Of a stretch of 64,000 nt of DNA, positions 1 to 8,550 are shown in pieces. Origin of the DNA: Hyphomicrobium sp. MC1 (GTDB taxonomy: Bacteria; Pseudomonadota; Alphaproteobacteria; Rhizobiales; Hyphomicrobiaceae); NCBI RefSeq assembly GCF_000253295.1, contig NC_015717.1:3906001-3970000 (forward strand). The letters are read 5' to 3'. The translations under genes were made by a program, and so were the position numbers. Each line of letters starts with the position of its first letter. Position 1 is the first letter of the stretch. The notes beneath the pieces are model-generated. The model did no database searches, was not told where the DNA came from, and saw only the letters and a list, made by a program, of their open reading frames with translations.

Positions 1-34
1 TGCGGTGCCTGCGAAGCCAGCCTAATCGTGTCGC

Positions 35-667
35 ATGGTGGCGAGTGATCACATTCTTGGCGTTATCCTGGCGGGCGGACGGTCGCGGCGCTTCGGCGGC
101 GGCGACAAGACGCTTGCCGAGATTGACGGGAAATCCATCCTTGCGCGCGTGATTTCGCGGTTTCGGCCGCAGGTCGGGCGGCTGGTCTTGAGCATCAATG
201 GCGATGCTCAGCGCTTCGCCAATTTCGGGATCGAGACGATCACGGACGGCGAAAGCCCGGAGCTTGGGCCGTTGAGCGGCATCCTTGCGGCCATGGATTG
301 GGCCAAGGCGCATGCGCCAGGCGTTACCCTAATCGCGACCGTGTCATCGGACGTCCCGTTCCTGCCCGACGACCTCATCACCCGCCTCGACGCGGCCCGT
401 GATGAGGACCAGAGCGTTGCAATTGCTGAATCGGCGGGGCGGCGTCATCCGACCGTCGGGCTATGGCCCCTGAAAAGACGGTCTGACGTAGCCAATGCCC
501 TTGCCCGGCGGGCATTGAGCGTCAATCGGCTGGCGGCCGATCTCGATGCTGTTGCAGTGATCTTTCCGATGCGCGACAGTGATGGCGATGAGATCGATCC
601 GTTCTTCAACGTCAATACTCGTGACGATCTCGATGCTGCCCGTGTGCTCGCGCAAAAAAAAGGATGA
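35..667 (+). CDS. mobA: Molybdenum cofactor guanylyltransferase MobA
   Basis: MobA transfers GMP from GTP to molybdopterin, making the guanine dinucleotide form of the cofactor in the cytoplasm. The 210-residue protein has the nucleotidyltransferase loop LAGGRSRRFGGGDK at residues 12-25, the metal-binding SSDVPFLP segment at 104-111, and a C-terminal FFNVNTRDDL segment typical of MobA. An in-frame TAA at 23-25 rules out a longer form, so the start is ATG 35. Its stop overlaps the mobB start (ATGA), so the two are probably translationally coupled. moaA follows downstream, which makes this a cofactor gene group. Confidence 0.93.
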   Translation: MVASDHILGVILAGGRSRRFGGGDKTLAEIDGKSILARVISRFRPQVGRLVLSINGDAQRFANFGIETITDGESPELGPLSGILAAMDWAKAHAPGVTLIATVSSDVPFLPDDLITRLDAARDEDQSVAIAESAGRRHPTVGLWPLKRRSDVANALARRALSVNRLAADLDAVAVIFPMRDSDGDEIDPFFNVNTRDDLDAARVLAQKKG

Positions 668-1224
668 CCGTTTTGGGCAAAGCCTTTCTCTCGCACGCCA
701 CTCTGCCGCTGTTCGGGATTGCCGGCTGGTCGAATTCCGGCAAGACAACGCTGATCGAAAAGCTCGCCACGCATTTTTCCGGCGAAGGGCTGCGGGTGGC
801 AACGATCAAGCACACACACCACAAATTCGATATCGACGCACCGGGGAGCGACACCGAACGGCATCGTTCAGCAGGCGCTGCTGAAACCGCGATCGTCTCG
901 GGCTCGCGCGTGGCTTTCATCGAGGAAATCGACCGGGCGGGCGAGCCGACGCTCGAAGAAATTGCCGCGCGGCTGCGTCCGGCGGACATTATCCTGGTCG
1001 AGGGCTACAAGTCGGCGCACATCCCTAAAATCGAGGTTCGTAGGGCGGCGGTCGCGGCCGAAAAGCTGTTATCGACGACCGATCCATTGGTCGTTGCCAT
1101 TGCAGCGGATCACGAGGTCGATGCGCACGGCAAGCCGGTGTTCGATCTTAACGATATCGATAATATCGCGGCCCTGATCGTCAGGACCGTGGGGCCATTC
1201 AACCCCGTCCGCCAGCTCGCCTAG
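664..1224 (+). CDS. mobB: Molybdopterin-guanine dinucleotide biosynthesis protein MobB
   Basis: MobB is a GTP-binding accessory protein of the MobA step. The 186-residue product carries a Walker A/P-loop, AGWSNSGKTT, at residues 20-29, followed by the family segment KHTHHKFDID, where the metal and nucleotide switch residues lie. The ATG overlaps the mobA stop by four bases (ATGA). Length fits stand-alone MobB (about 170-190 residues). The gene ends tail-to-tail against a tiny reverse-strand ORF (1221-1343), sharing three bases with it. Confidence 0.92.
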   Translation: MTVLGKAFLSHATLPLFGIAGWSNSGKTTLIEKLATHFSGEGLRVATIKHTHHKFDIDAPGSDTERHRSAGAAETAIVSGSRVAFIEEIDRAGEPTLEEIAARLRPADIILVEGYKSAHIPKIEVRRAAVAAEKLLSTTDPLVVAIAADHEVDAHGKPVFDLNDIDNIAALIVRTVGPFNPVRQLA

Positions 1225-1343
1225 TGGCCGCTGAAGTGGGAAAAGACGTTGAGGAGCTGGTCTCCCAGCACCGTCAAGGCTATGAGCCAAAATACTGAGG
1301 CCACAACCGCCCCCAATACGAAATAACCCGCCGGACTTTTCAT
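1221..1343 (-). CDS. Small single-span membrane protein, 40 residues
   Basis: This is a very short reading frame on the reverse strand between mobB and moaA. It begins MKSPAGYFVL, continues with an uninterrupted hydrophobic stretch (residues about 7-27) and ends in a short polar tail rich in His, Ser and Phe. A near-ideal Shine-Dalgarno run (GGGGAGGA on the minus strand, from 1351-1358) sits seven bases before the ATG at 1343. The length, signal and single membrane span suggest a real small membrane protein. I do not recognise a family. It could be chance, but the ribosome site and hydrophobic pattern together argue against that. Confidence 0.6.
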   Translation of the reverse strand: MKSPAGYFVLGAVVASVFWLIALTVLGDQLLNVFSHFSGH

Positions 1344-1467
1344 CGATTTTTCCTCCCCTCAGCCGATTTTTTTCTACAATACAGGAAAATGTGACGCGAG
1401 AGCTTCGCTTGTCCTTGACGGGCTAAGGCACGATATACGAACTCAAGGCCTATACGGGAGAATGTTC

Positions 1468-2493
1468 ATGCAGGGCGCAACCGCCCAGAACTCCGAAACG
1501 CCGCTCGTCGACCCCTTTGGCCGGTCGATCGAGTATTTGCGCGTCTCGGTGACAGACCGCTGCGATTTCCGCTGCGTCTATTGCATGACCGAGCATATGA
1601 CATTCCTTCCAAAGAAGGATCTGCTGTCGCTCGAAGAGCTCGACCGGGTTTGCGCGGCCTTCGTCCGGCGCGGCGTACGTAAGCTTCGGATTACCGGCGG
1701 CGAACCGCTTGTGCGGCGCAACATCTTGTGGCTGTTCCGGTCGCTCGGCCGCCATCTCGAAAGCGGTGCGCTCGATGAGCTGACGCTGACGACGAATGGC
1801 AGCCAACTCGAAAAGCATGCCACCGATCTTTATTCCGCTGGCGTCCGCCGGATCAACGTTTCACTCGACACACTCGACCCTGAGAAGTTCAGGACGGTCA
1901 CGCGTTGGGGCGATCTTTCGACGGTGCTGCGCGGTGTCGATGCGGCGGAGGCCGCAGGTATTCAGGTGAAGTTCAACGCCGTGGCGCTGAAGGGCATCAA
2001 TGAGGATGAGATCGAAGACCTCATTCGCTTCGCGCATGGCCGCGGCGCCGACCTGACGCTGATCGAAACGATGCCGCTCGGCGACATCGGCGAAGACCGC
2101 ACGCATCAGTATCTGCCGTTGTCAATCGTCCGTGCGCGGCTCATGGACCGGCTGACGCTCGAAGACAACCCGTATCGCACCGGCGGCCCCGCGCGTTACG
2201 TGACGGTGAAGGAAACCGGCGGCCGTCTGGGCTTCATTACGCCGCTGACGCACAATTTCTGCGAAAGCTGCAATCGCGTGCGCCTGACGTGCACAGGCCA
2301 GCTCTATATGTGCCTCGGTCAGGAAGACGACGCCGATCTCCGAGCACCGCTACGGGCTTCTTCTGACGATACCCTGCTTGACGCGGCGATTGTCGAAGCG
2401 ATCTCGCGCAAACCGCGCGGTCATGATTTCATCATCGACCGGCGCACGAAGCAGCCCGCCGTCAGCCGGCATATGAGCGTCACGGGCGGCTAG
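1468..2493 (+). CDS. moaA: GTP 3',8-cyclase MoaA
   Basis: MoaA is the radical-SAM enzyme that starts molybdenum cofactor synthesis, converting GTP to 3',8-cyclo-GTP. The N-terminal cluster motif CDFRCVYC gives C32, C36 and C39. The C-terminal cluster cysteines are at 265, 268 and 275 (CESCNRVRLTC). The protein ends in Gly-Gly, which is conserved and functionally important in MoaA. Two in-frame ATGs exist (1462 and 1468). I chose 1468 because the GGGAG at 1456-1460 lies seven bases before it but only one base before 1462. Predicted length is 341 residues, normal for the family. The moaC and moaE partners are not in this window. Confidence 0.95.
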   Translation: MQGATAQNSETPLVDPFGRSIEYLRVSVTDRCDFRCVYCMTEHMTFLPKKDLLSLEELDRVCAAFVRRGVRKLRITGGEPLVRRNILWLFRSLGRHLESGALDELTLTTNGSQLEKHATDLYSAGVRRINVSLDTLDPEKFRTVTRWGDLSTVLRGVDAAEAAGIQVKFNAVALKGINEDEIEDLIRFAHGRGADLTLIETMPLGDIGEDRTHQYLPLSIVRARLMDRLTLEDNPYRTGGPARYVTVKETGGRLGFITPLTHNFCESCNRVRLTCTGQLYMCLGQEDDADLRAPLRASSDDTLLDAAIVEAISRKPRGHDFIIDRRTKQPAVSRHMSVTGG

Positions 2494-2607
2494 GTCCTGC
2501 TGCGTCGCCGCGCCCCGGTCTGCCTTCACTCTTACTCAATCACATTGCTTTAGCGTCCAAAGCGGTAGGTCCGGTTTTACCGATCGTTAAAGTTGTGCGT
2601 ATCGACG

Positions 2608-3357
2608 ATGAGCGAAGCTGCTGCACTCGAAATCCGCGGTTTGACCAAGTCATTCACGCATAAGGCGGTCGACGACCTTTCCCTTTCCATCAGGCGCGGC
2701 GAATTCTACGCCCTGCTCGGCCCCAATGGCGCCGGCAAGACGACGACGCTGCGCATGGTGGCGGGACTGCTGCGGCCGGATGGCGGGTCGATCGAGATCC
2801 TCGGCCTCGACGCACTCAACGATCCGGTCGCGGCGAAAGCCGTCACCGCCTGGGTGCCGGACGAGCCGCTGGTCTACGACAAGCTCGACCCGATCGAATA
2901 TCTCGAATTCATCGCCGGGCTCTGGGGCATGGACGAAGCCAAGGCAGCCGACCGCGCCGAGCATCTCATCGACCTCTTGGATCTTGAAACGCAGGCACGC
3001 ACGCGCTGCCAGGGGCTTTCGAAAGGCATGCGCCAGAAGGTGGCGCTTGCAGGCGCACTCATTCACGAGCCGAGCCTGATCATTCTTGACGAACCGTTGA
3101 CCGGGCTCGATGCGGGCTCGGCGCGCAGGGTCAAGACCGTGCTCAAAGAGCATGTCGCCAACGGCGCGACCGTCGTGATGACGACGCACATCCTCGAAGT
3201 CGCCGAGCGCATGGCCGAACGGATCGGCGTGATCGCGCGCGGCCGTCTCGTCGCGGAAGGAACACTCGATGAGTTGCGGGCGCGCGCCGGGCGCCAAGAC
3301 AGCAACCTAGAAGATATTTTCCTGACGCTCGTCGCCGACGAGAGCGCAGCCGCATGA
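2608..3357 (+). CDS. ABC transporter ATP-binding protein (exporter type)
   Basis: This is the nucleotide-binding subunit of an ABC exporter. All core motifs are present: Walker A GPNGAGKTT, signature LSKGMRQK (a variant of LSGGQ, with Lys-Gly in place of Gly-Gly), Walker B LIILDEPLTGLD and the switch histidine in MTTHILE. The frame is open upstream to a TTG at 2593, but ATG 2608 (MSEAAALEIRGL) matches where such proteins normally start. The next gene, a large multi-span permease, overlaps by ATGA, so the two form one transporter. The layout resembles ABC-2-like exporters; the substrate cannot be told. Confidence 0.88.
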   Translation: MSEAAALEIRGLTKSFTHKAVDDLSLSIRRGEFYALLGPNGAGKTTTLRMVAGLLRPDGGSIEILGLDALNDPVAAKAVTAWVPDEPLVYDKLDPIEYLEFIAGLWGMDEAKAADRAEHLIDLLDLETQARTRCQGLSKGMRQKVALAGALIHEPSLIILDEPLTGLDAGSARRVKTVLKEHVANGATVVMTTHILEVAERMAERIGVIARGRLVAEGTLDELRARAGRQDSNLEDIFLTLVADESAAA

Positions 3358-4916
3358 CCGTCGCAAGCGTCTCATGGTTCGCACGCCACGAATTCAGGTT
3401 GGCGTGGCGGGACATCGCGCAGATGCTCGCAGGAGGCCGGACCCGGCGCGAACGCACGCTGCTTGCCGGCGCCGCCGTTATCATCGCAGCCTTGCACGGG
3501 CTTGCTTATATCGTTCTGTCGCGTGTGCTTACGGATGCCGATCTCGCCAGCAAGGGCACGCTCATTACGCTGACGGCGTCGATCCTATTGACGTTTTCGA
3601 TGATGCTGTCGCAGGCGGTCGAGCAGGTGACGCGAGCATTTTATGCGCGCTCCGATCTTGATCTTATTTTGTCCTCGCCCGCATCGTCGCGAAACCTGTT
3701 TGCTGTGCGCATCTGTTCCATCGCGATCACCGGTGCGATCATGACGGCAGCGATGATTGCGCCTGCGATCAACGTTGCCGCCTGGATCGACGGTCCGCGG
3801 TGGCTTTCGGCTTATGCCGTGATCGCCGGATTAAGTGCCTTCGCGACAGGCCTCGCCGTGCTCGTCACGCTCGGCCTTTTTCGAGTTGCAGGAGCGCAAA
3901 AGACGCGCTTCATCGCGCAGATCATTGCAGCGGTCGTCGGCGCGACGCTTTTGATCGGCTTGCAGGCGGCGGCTGTTTTCGCCTACGGCCGGTTATCGCG
4001 CTTCTCTGTGTTGAACTCCGAGGCCGTGAGCCGCGCCGCTCCCGCGCTCGACAATCTCATCTGGATGCCCGCCAGGGCAGCGCTCGGAGACGTCAACGCT
4101 GCGATTGCTACCATCGCGGCGGGGGTCGCATTCCTGGCGCTCGTCATCATTGTTTTCTCGCCGCAATTCAGCGCGAACGCGATTGCAGCTTCAGGCGACA
4201 GCACGCAACAGAGCGAACGCCGATCGAACGGCAAATCATTCCGCGCAGCTTCGAGCGTCAGCGCGCTTCGGCGCAAGGAACTCATTCTGCTGGCGCGCGA
4301 TCCGTGGCTGCTATCACAGACGCTGATGCAGGTCCTCTATCTCATCCCTCCCGCGCTTCTTCTTTGGCGCGACATGGGCACAGACACGCATGGTGCGGTC
4401 ATTCTGGCGCCGGTCCTGGTCATGGCGTTCGGTCAGCTCTCAGGTGGCCTCGCGTGGCTGACCATCTCGGGCGAAGACGCGCCTGACCTCATCGCGACAG
4501 CGCCAGTTATTTCGACCACGGCGATCCGCGCCAAAATCGAAGCGGTCCTCCTCGTCATCGGCTGCGTCGCGGTGCCGTTCGTTGTCGGCATGGCGTATCT
4601 GTCGCTATCTGGCGCCGTTGCAACGGCCGCAGCCATCACGGCAGCCAGCGTTTCGGCCATCGTCATCCAGCTCTGGTTCAAGAGCGCGGCGCGGCGCGCC
4701 CAGTTCCGCCGCCGTCAGACGGCAACCAAGATCGCGACGTTTTCGGAAGCGTTTTCGTCGGTGTTCTGGGCGGCGGCCGCGGGCCTTGCTGCGGCTTCGT
4801 CGTGGTTCGCCCTGGCGTTTGTTATGCTCGCGCTGGCGACACTTTGGCTGACGCGACTGATCAAGCCGCAGGGCGACAGACTTCTCAGCTCAGGACCGTC
4901 CGGACAATCTGCTTGA
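3354..4916 (+). CDS. ABC transporter permease, large multi-span membrane protein
   Basis: This 520-residue membrane subunit is paired with the preceding ATPase by a four-base stop/start overlap. The sequence shows about ten to twelve hydrophobic segments in two groups. They are separated by a polar stretch near residues 280-310 that is rich in Ser, Arg and Lys, suggesting two fused half-permeases or one split by a cytoplasmic loop. No substrate-specific motif is recognisable. Its 3' end overlaps the 3' end of the convergent response regulator by 32 bases. Confidence 0.8.
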   Translation: MTVASVSWFARHEFRLAWRDIAQMLAGGRTRRERTLLAGAAVIIAALHGLAYIVLSRVLTDADLASKGTLITLTASILLTFSMMLSQAVEQVTRAFYARSDLDLILSSPASSRNLFAVRICSIAITGAIMTAAMIAPAINVAAWIDGPRWLSAYAVIAGLSAFATGLAVLVTLGLFRVAGAQKTRFIAQIIAAVVGATLLIGLQAAAVFAYGRLSRFSVLNSEAVSRAAPALDNLIWMPARAALGDVNAAIATIAAGVAFLALVIIVFSPQFSANAIAASGDSTQQSERRSNGKSFRAASSVSALRRKELILLARDPWLLSQTLMQVLYLIPPALLLWRDMGTDTHGAVILAPVLVMAFGQLSGGLAWLTISGEDAPDLIATAPVISTTAIRAKIEAVLLVIGCVAVPFVVGMAYLSLSGAVATAAAITAASVSAIVIQLWFKSAARRAQFRRRQTATKIATFSEAFSSVFWAAAAGLAAASSWFALAFVMLALATLWLTRLIKPQGDRLLSSGPSGQSA

Positions 4917-5247
4917 TCTGATCGAGCGTGAACGGCTTCGTGATCGACAGCAGCTTGCGTGCGCGCAGGCGTGCGGCGCGTTCCAGCTGATCGGAGAAGC
5001 CAGACATCAGGACGATGGCAAGGCTCGGTTTCAGCGCCAATGCCTGTTCGGCCAGCGATATGCCATCGAGCTGAGGCATATCGACGTCGGAGATCAGGAT
5101 ATCGATGCCCGACGCCGAGGTTCCGAGAATATCGAGCGCCTCCAGACCGTCTTGCGTGACTTGCACCTTATGACCTTCGGACGTCAGCGCGCGGCGAACG
5201 AGATCCCGCACAGCCGCATCGTCGTCAGCAAGCAGGATCGTTGCCAT
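4885..5247 (-). CDS. Single-domain response regulator, CheY/CpdR-like
   Basis: The 120-residue protein is a receiver domain only, with no output domain. It has the acidic pair after the first strand (ADDDAAV), the likely phospho-acceptor Asp in LISDVDMPQLDG near residue 53, and the conserved Lys in ITKPF near residue 105. Stand-alone receivers of this size in alphaproteobacteria include CpdR, which controls ClpXP proteolysis in the cell cycle. The resemblance to CpdR is general, so I do not assign the symbol. It sits close to hpt and shares its strand, and it overlaps the permease gene tail-to-tail. Confidence 0.85.
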   Translation of the reverse strand: MATILLADDDAAVRDLVRRALTSEGHKVQVTQDGLEALDILGTSASGIDILISDVDMPQLDGISLAEQALALKPSLAIVLMSGFSDQLERAARLRARKLLSITKPFTLDQIKQIVRTVLS

Positions 5248-5285
5248 GCCGCCCCTTCCCTCTCCCGAACCAGGTGCGCGTAGCC

Positions 5286-5828
5286 CTAGTCGACAATGCG
5301 GCCGACGAAAGGCAGCTCACGATAGCGATGCGCGACGTCCATGCCGTACCCGACCACGAACACGTCGGGACATTCAAAAGCGCAATAGTCCGGCTCGATC
5401 GATACGGCGCGAGGGGCCTTCTTGTCGAGCAAAACGCAGGTTTGAATGAGATTGGCGCCTCGGGCGGCGATCAAATCCTTCGCGAAAGCGAGCGTGCGGC
5501 CGGAATCGAGCACATCATCGATCAGAATGACGTGGCGGTTCTCAACGTCGAGGTCGAGGTCGCGCAGGATGGAGACCTGGCCGGAGGAAACCCGACTTTT
5601 GCGATAACTGGACAGCGTCAAGAAATCGACCTCAGGCGCCAGTCCGGCAGCGTGGAGCGCCCGGATCAGATCGGCGGCGAAAACGAAACTGCCCTTGAGG
5701 ATAGGAACGACCAACAGATTTTCCGGCTGTTTGGCCGCGATCTCGGCGGCGAGCACGCGCAGGCGGACCTGAATATCCTCGGCTGAAAAGATCGTTTCGA
5801 TGGTCGGAGAGATGTCTAAATCGCGCAT
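5286..5828 (-). CDS. hpt: Hypoxanthine phosphoribosyltransferase
   Basis: Hpt salvages hypoxanthine (and guanine) to the nucleotide with PRPP. The 180-residue protein has the PRPP-binding motif VILIDDVLDSGRTL, the substrate-loop segment LKGSFVFAADLIRAL and the C-terminal DVFVVGYGMD typical of Hpt. The frame runs further upstream to 5900. The ATG at 5828 (MRDLDISP) is preferred: it has AGGA about eight bases upstream and gives the normal family length. The receiver gene lies 38 bases downstream on the same strand. ftsE is divergent. Confidence 0.92.
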   Translation of the reverse strand: MRDLDISPTIETIFSAEDIQVRLRVLAAEIAAKQPENLLVVPILKGSFVFAADLIRALHAAGLAPEVDFLTLSSYRKSRVSSGQVSILRDLDLDVENRHVILIDDVLDSGRTLAFAKDLIAARGANLIQTCVLLDKKAPRAVSIEPDYCAFECPDVFVVGYGMDVAHRYRELPFVGRIVD

Positions 5829-5994
5829 GTCGTTATCCTGCAACTCGCGGCGGCCGGGGTCCACTGACCGGAAAGGTTCCTGTGTACACGACCGCGCCAC
5901 AATCGTAATCGATTGATCATTGTGTCTTCGAGGTGTCTATAGACGCGGGGACCCGTAAAGAGCCCAAAATATCCACTATCAAGGCGAGTACCTC

Positions 5995-6651
5995 TTGATT
6001 CGCTTGACGAATGTCGGACTGAAATACGAGGGCGGGCCAGAGGTGCTGTCAGATGTGACGTTTCATCTGCGGCCCGGATCCTTCCACTTTCTGCATGGTG
6101 AATCGGGAGCGGGAAAGACCTCTCTCCTGCGCCTGATGTTTATGTCGTTGCATCCAACGCGCGGCGAGCTGCGCATGTTCAGCGAGGACGTCACCCGGGT
6201 GAAGTCGCAGATGCGCGCCGAGATGCGGCGGCGTATCGGCATCGTTTTCCAGGATTTCCGCCTCTTAGACCATTTGACGGTGTGGGAGAACGTCGCGTTG
6301 CCGCTGCAGGTGATCGGTAAGAAACCCTCCGACTACCGGGAAGATGTGACGGACCTTTTGCAGTGGGTGGGCCTCGGCGACAGGATGTATGCAAACCCGT
6401 CCGTGCTGTCAGGCGGCGAGAAACAGCGGGCCGCTATCGCGCGGGCCGTCATCGGCAAGCCCGAGGTGCTGCTGGCGGACGAGCCGACGGGCAACGTCGA
6501 CCCGCAAATGGCGCGACGTCTGCTGCGGCTGTTCGTCGAGCTCAACCGGCTTGGAACCTCCGTCGTCATTGCGACGCACGATCATCAGCTCATGCGGCAG
6601 TTCAAGGCGCCGCGTATCGAGGTGCATAAGGGTCATGTCCGGATCATCTAG
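5995..6651 (+). CDS. ftsE: Cell division ATP-binding protein FtsE
   Basis: FtsE is the ATPase of the FtsEX complex, which sits at the division ring and activates peptidoglycan hydrolases. The 218-residue protein has Walker A GESGAGKTS, Q-loop FQDFRLLDHLTVWENVALP (diagnostic of FtsE), signature LSGGEKQR and Walker B VLLADEPTGNVD. The start is TTG 5995 with AAGGCGAG at 5981-5988 as ribosome site. ftsX begins inside the end of this gene, so the two are coupled. Confidence 0.95.
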   Translation: MIRLTNVGLKYEGGPEVLSDVTFHLRPGSFHFLHGESGAGKTSLLRLMFMSLHPTRGELRMFSEDVTRVKSQMRAEMRRRIGIVFQDFRLLDHLTVWENVALPLQVIGKKPSDYREDVTDLLQWVGLGDRMYANPSVLSGGEKQRAAIARAVIGKPEVLLADEPTGNVDPQMARRLLRLFVELNRLGTSVVIATHDHQLMRQFKAPRIEVHKGHVRII

Positions 6652-7741
6652 CCGCTTCACCGGACGGGCCGACCCAGCGATGCCGCTGCCGGGCTACGAT
6701 CCTTATGACGAACCGGTGACGGGGCTGCCCGCACATACGGGCGGCTATCCGGCTTTCCATGCCGATCGCACAGTCACTCCGGAAGACACGCCGCACGATC
6801 TCAAGCCGCCGTCCCGCGATCGCGACCGTGGACGCAAAATGAAGGTCACGGCGCCTGTCGTCCCGCCCGGCTCGGTCACGGGACGCTCGCTGACGCTCGT
6901 CATTGCGATCATGTGTTTTCTCGCCTGTCTCACCGCGGGTGCCGTCTGGATGATCAAGGAATCGTCCGACGCTTGGCTCAGCGACATCGCGAGCGAGGTA
7001 ACCGTGCAAGTTGTGCCGCAAGAGACCGGCAATATCGACCGAACGGTTTCCGACGTCGTTACCTTCCTGCGCAAGCAGCGCGGGATCGCCAATGTCAATC
7101 CCTTGAGCCTCGATCAGTCAGCGGCGCTGCTGCAGCCTTGGCTCGGCTCTTCGGATGCGCTCAAGGCGTTGCCGGTGCCGCGGCTGATCGCCGTTGAGAT
7201 CGACCGCACCGATCCGCCCGATCTACGCCAGGTCAGCGACGACCTTGGTAAGACTTTCAAGGGCGCATCGCTCGACGACCATCGCCGTTGGCAGCAACAG
7301 ATCCGGGCCGTGACGCGGTCGTTTGCGCTCGGCGGCCTGGCAATTCTGGCGCTTGTCGGCGCAGCGACGACGGCGATCATCGTTTCGGCAACGCGCAGCG
7401 CCATGGCGTCCAACCGAGAAATCGTCGAAGTGCTGCACTTCGTCGGCGCCACCGACAAGTTCATTGCCCGCGAATTCGAGAAGCACTTCCTGCGTCTCGG
7501 CATCAAGGCCGGCATCGTTGGGGCGGCCTTCGCCATGCTTGTCTTCATGAGCATGCCGGCCATCACGGAGCTGCTCGGCGGGGGAGCCGTCAGCGCCGTC
7601 GAGATGCAGAGGCTGATGGGGACCGGCGCGCTCGACGCGCTCGGTTACGTCATTTTGGGGTTTGTCGTCGTCACCATTGCGGGGCTATGCATGGTGACGT
7701 CGCGCGTCGGCGTCTATCGCATCCTGAACGGCAAGCACTAG
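6635..7741 (+). CDS. ftsX: Cell division membrane protein FtsX
   Basis: FtsX is the membrane partner of FtsE. The predicted 368 residues start with a cytoplasmic Pro/Asp-rich tail of about 85 residues. A first span (LVIAIMCFLACLTAGAVW) and a periplasmic domain follow, then three C-terminal spans (near LGGLAILALVGAATTAIIV, AFAMLVFMSMP and LGYVILGFVVVTIAGL). This one-plus-three topology is that of FtsX. ATG 6635 lies 17 bases inside ftsE with AAGGG just upstream; ATG 6680 is an alternative. The family-type segment EVLHFVGATDKFIAREFE is present. Confidence 0.92.
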   Translation: MSGSSSRFTGRADPAMPLPGYDPYDEPVTGLPAHTGGYPAFHADRTVTPEDTPHDLKPPSRDRDRGRKMKVTAPVVPPGSVTGRSLTLVIAIMCFLACLTAGAVWMIKESSDAWLSDIASEVTVQVVPQETGNIDRTVSDVVTFLRKQRGIANVNPLSLDQSAALLQPWLGSSDALKALPVPRLIAVEIDRTDPPDLRQVSDDLGKTFKGASLDDHRRWQQQIRAVTRSFALGGLAILALVGAATTAIIVSATRSAMASNREIVEVLHFVGATDKFIAREFEKHFLRLGIKAGIVGAAFAMLVFMSMPAITELLGGGAVSAVEMQRLMGTGALDALGYVILGFVVVTIAGLCMVTSRVGVYRILNGKH

Positions 7742-7905
7742 CCGCCGTCCGATAAGACATCTGCAGGGGGAACTACCGTGATTTGCTTGGCACAGCGTCA
7801 GGCTCAGCCGGAGGAGACGGCTGCCTATCCGGTCCGAAATCGGCTAGAGTCCGACGCCTTGGCAAGCAGCAGTCCGGCGCGCGAGATCGAACCAACATTC
7901 CAACC

Positions 7906-8550
7906 ATGACAAGGATTTCTAAGGCCTTCGTTTTGATGCTGGCGCTCGGCACGGCTGCGCTCGTGTTCGGGTTCGTGCTGTTTGCGGTTTCCGTGACACG
8001 CGACGACGCAACGGGCTGGGACAAGGCCGACGGCATCGTGGTGCTGACGGGCGGGGACAATCGCATCGAGGCCGGCGCCAAGCTCATGAGCGAGGGCCGC
8101 GCCAAGCGGATGCTGATTTCCGGCGTCAACCGCAAGGTCAGTCGCGAAGAGATGCAGAGGCTGCTCGGCATCGATAAGCAGATCTTCAATTGTTGCGTCG
8201 ATCTCGGCTATGAAGCGCTCGACACGGTCGGCAACGCTGACGAAACCCGAACCTGGGCCAACTCGAACGGCTATACGAGATTGATCATCGTGACGTCACG
8301 CTACCACATGCCCCGTAGTCTCGCCGAGCTGGCGCTCGCCATGCCGGGCGTGACGCTGCTTCCCTATGCGGTAACGCCGCGGCGGTTCCCGGAAACCGCC
8401 TGGTGGCTGCATCCGACCACCACGCGCGTGCTCATTTCGGAATATTTGAAATTTCTCCCCGCCGTCGCCCGCCTTACGGCGCAGAGGATCATGAACTGGA
8501 GCGACGGGCGGTCTGTTGCGATTATGCCGGATAAGCGCGCCGATGGCTAA
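7906..8550 (+). CDS. YdcF family (DUF218) membrane-anchored protein
   Basis: This is a DUF218/YdcF-type protein, a family of unknown biochemical role often linked to envelope processes. The 214-residue product has one N-terminal membrane anchor (FVLMLALGTAALVFGFVLFAV) and then the family core: DGIVVLTGGDNRIEAGAKLM, LGYEALDTVGNADET and a conserved strand-loop IIVTSRYHMPRS. ATG 7906 is used; the frame is open further upstream only through non-coding-looking sequence. The stop overlaps the start of the acyltransferase gene, pointing to a joint envelope-related operon. Confidence 0.85.
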   Translation: MTRISKAFVLMLALGTAALVFGFVLFAVSVTRDDATGWDKADGIVVLTGGDNRIEAGAKLMSEGRAKRMLISGVNRKVSREEMQRLLGIDKQIFNCCVDLGYEALDTVGNADETRTWANSNGYTRLIIVTSRYHMPRSLAELALAMPGVTLLPYAVTPRRFPETAWWLHPTTTRVLISEYLKFLPAVARLTAQRIMNWSDGRSVAIMPDKRADG

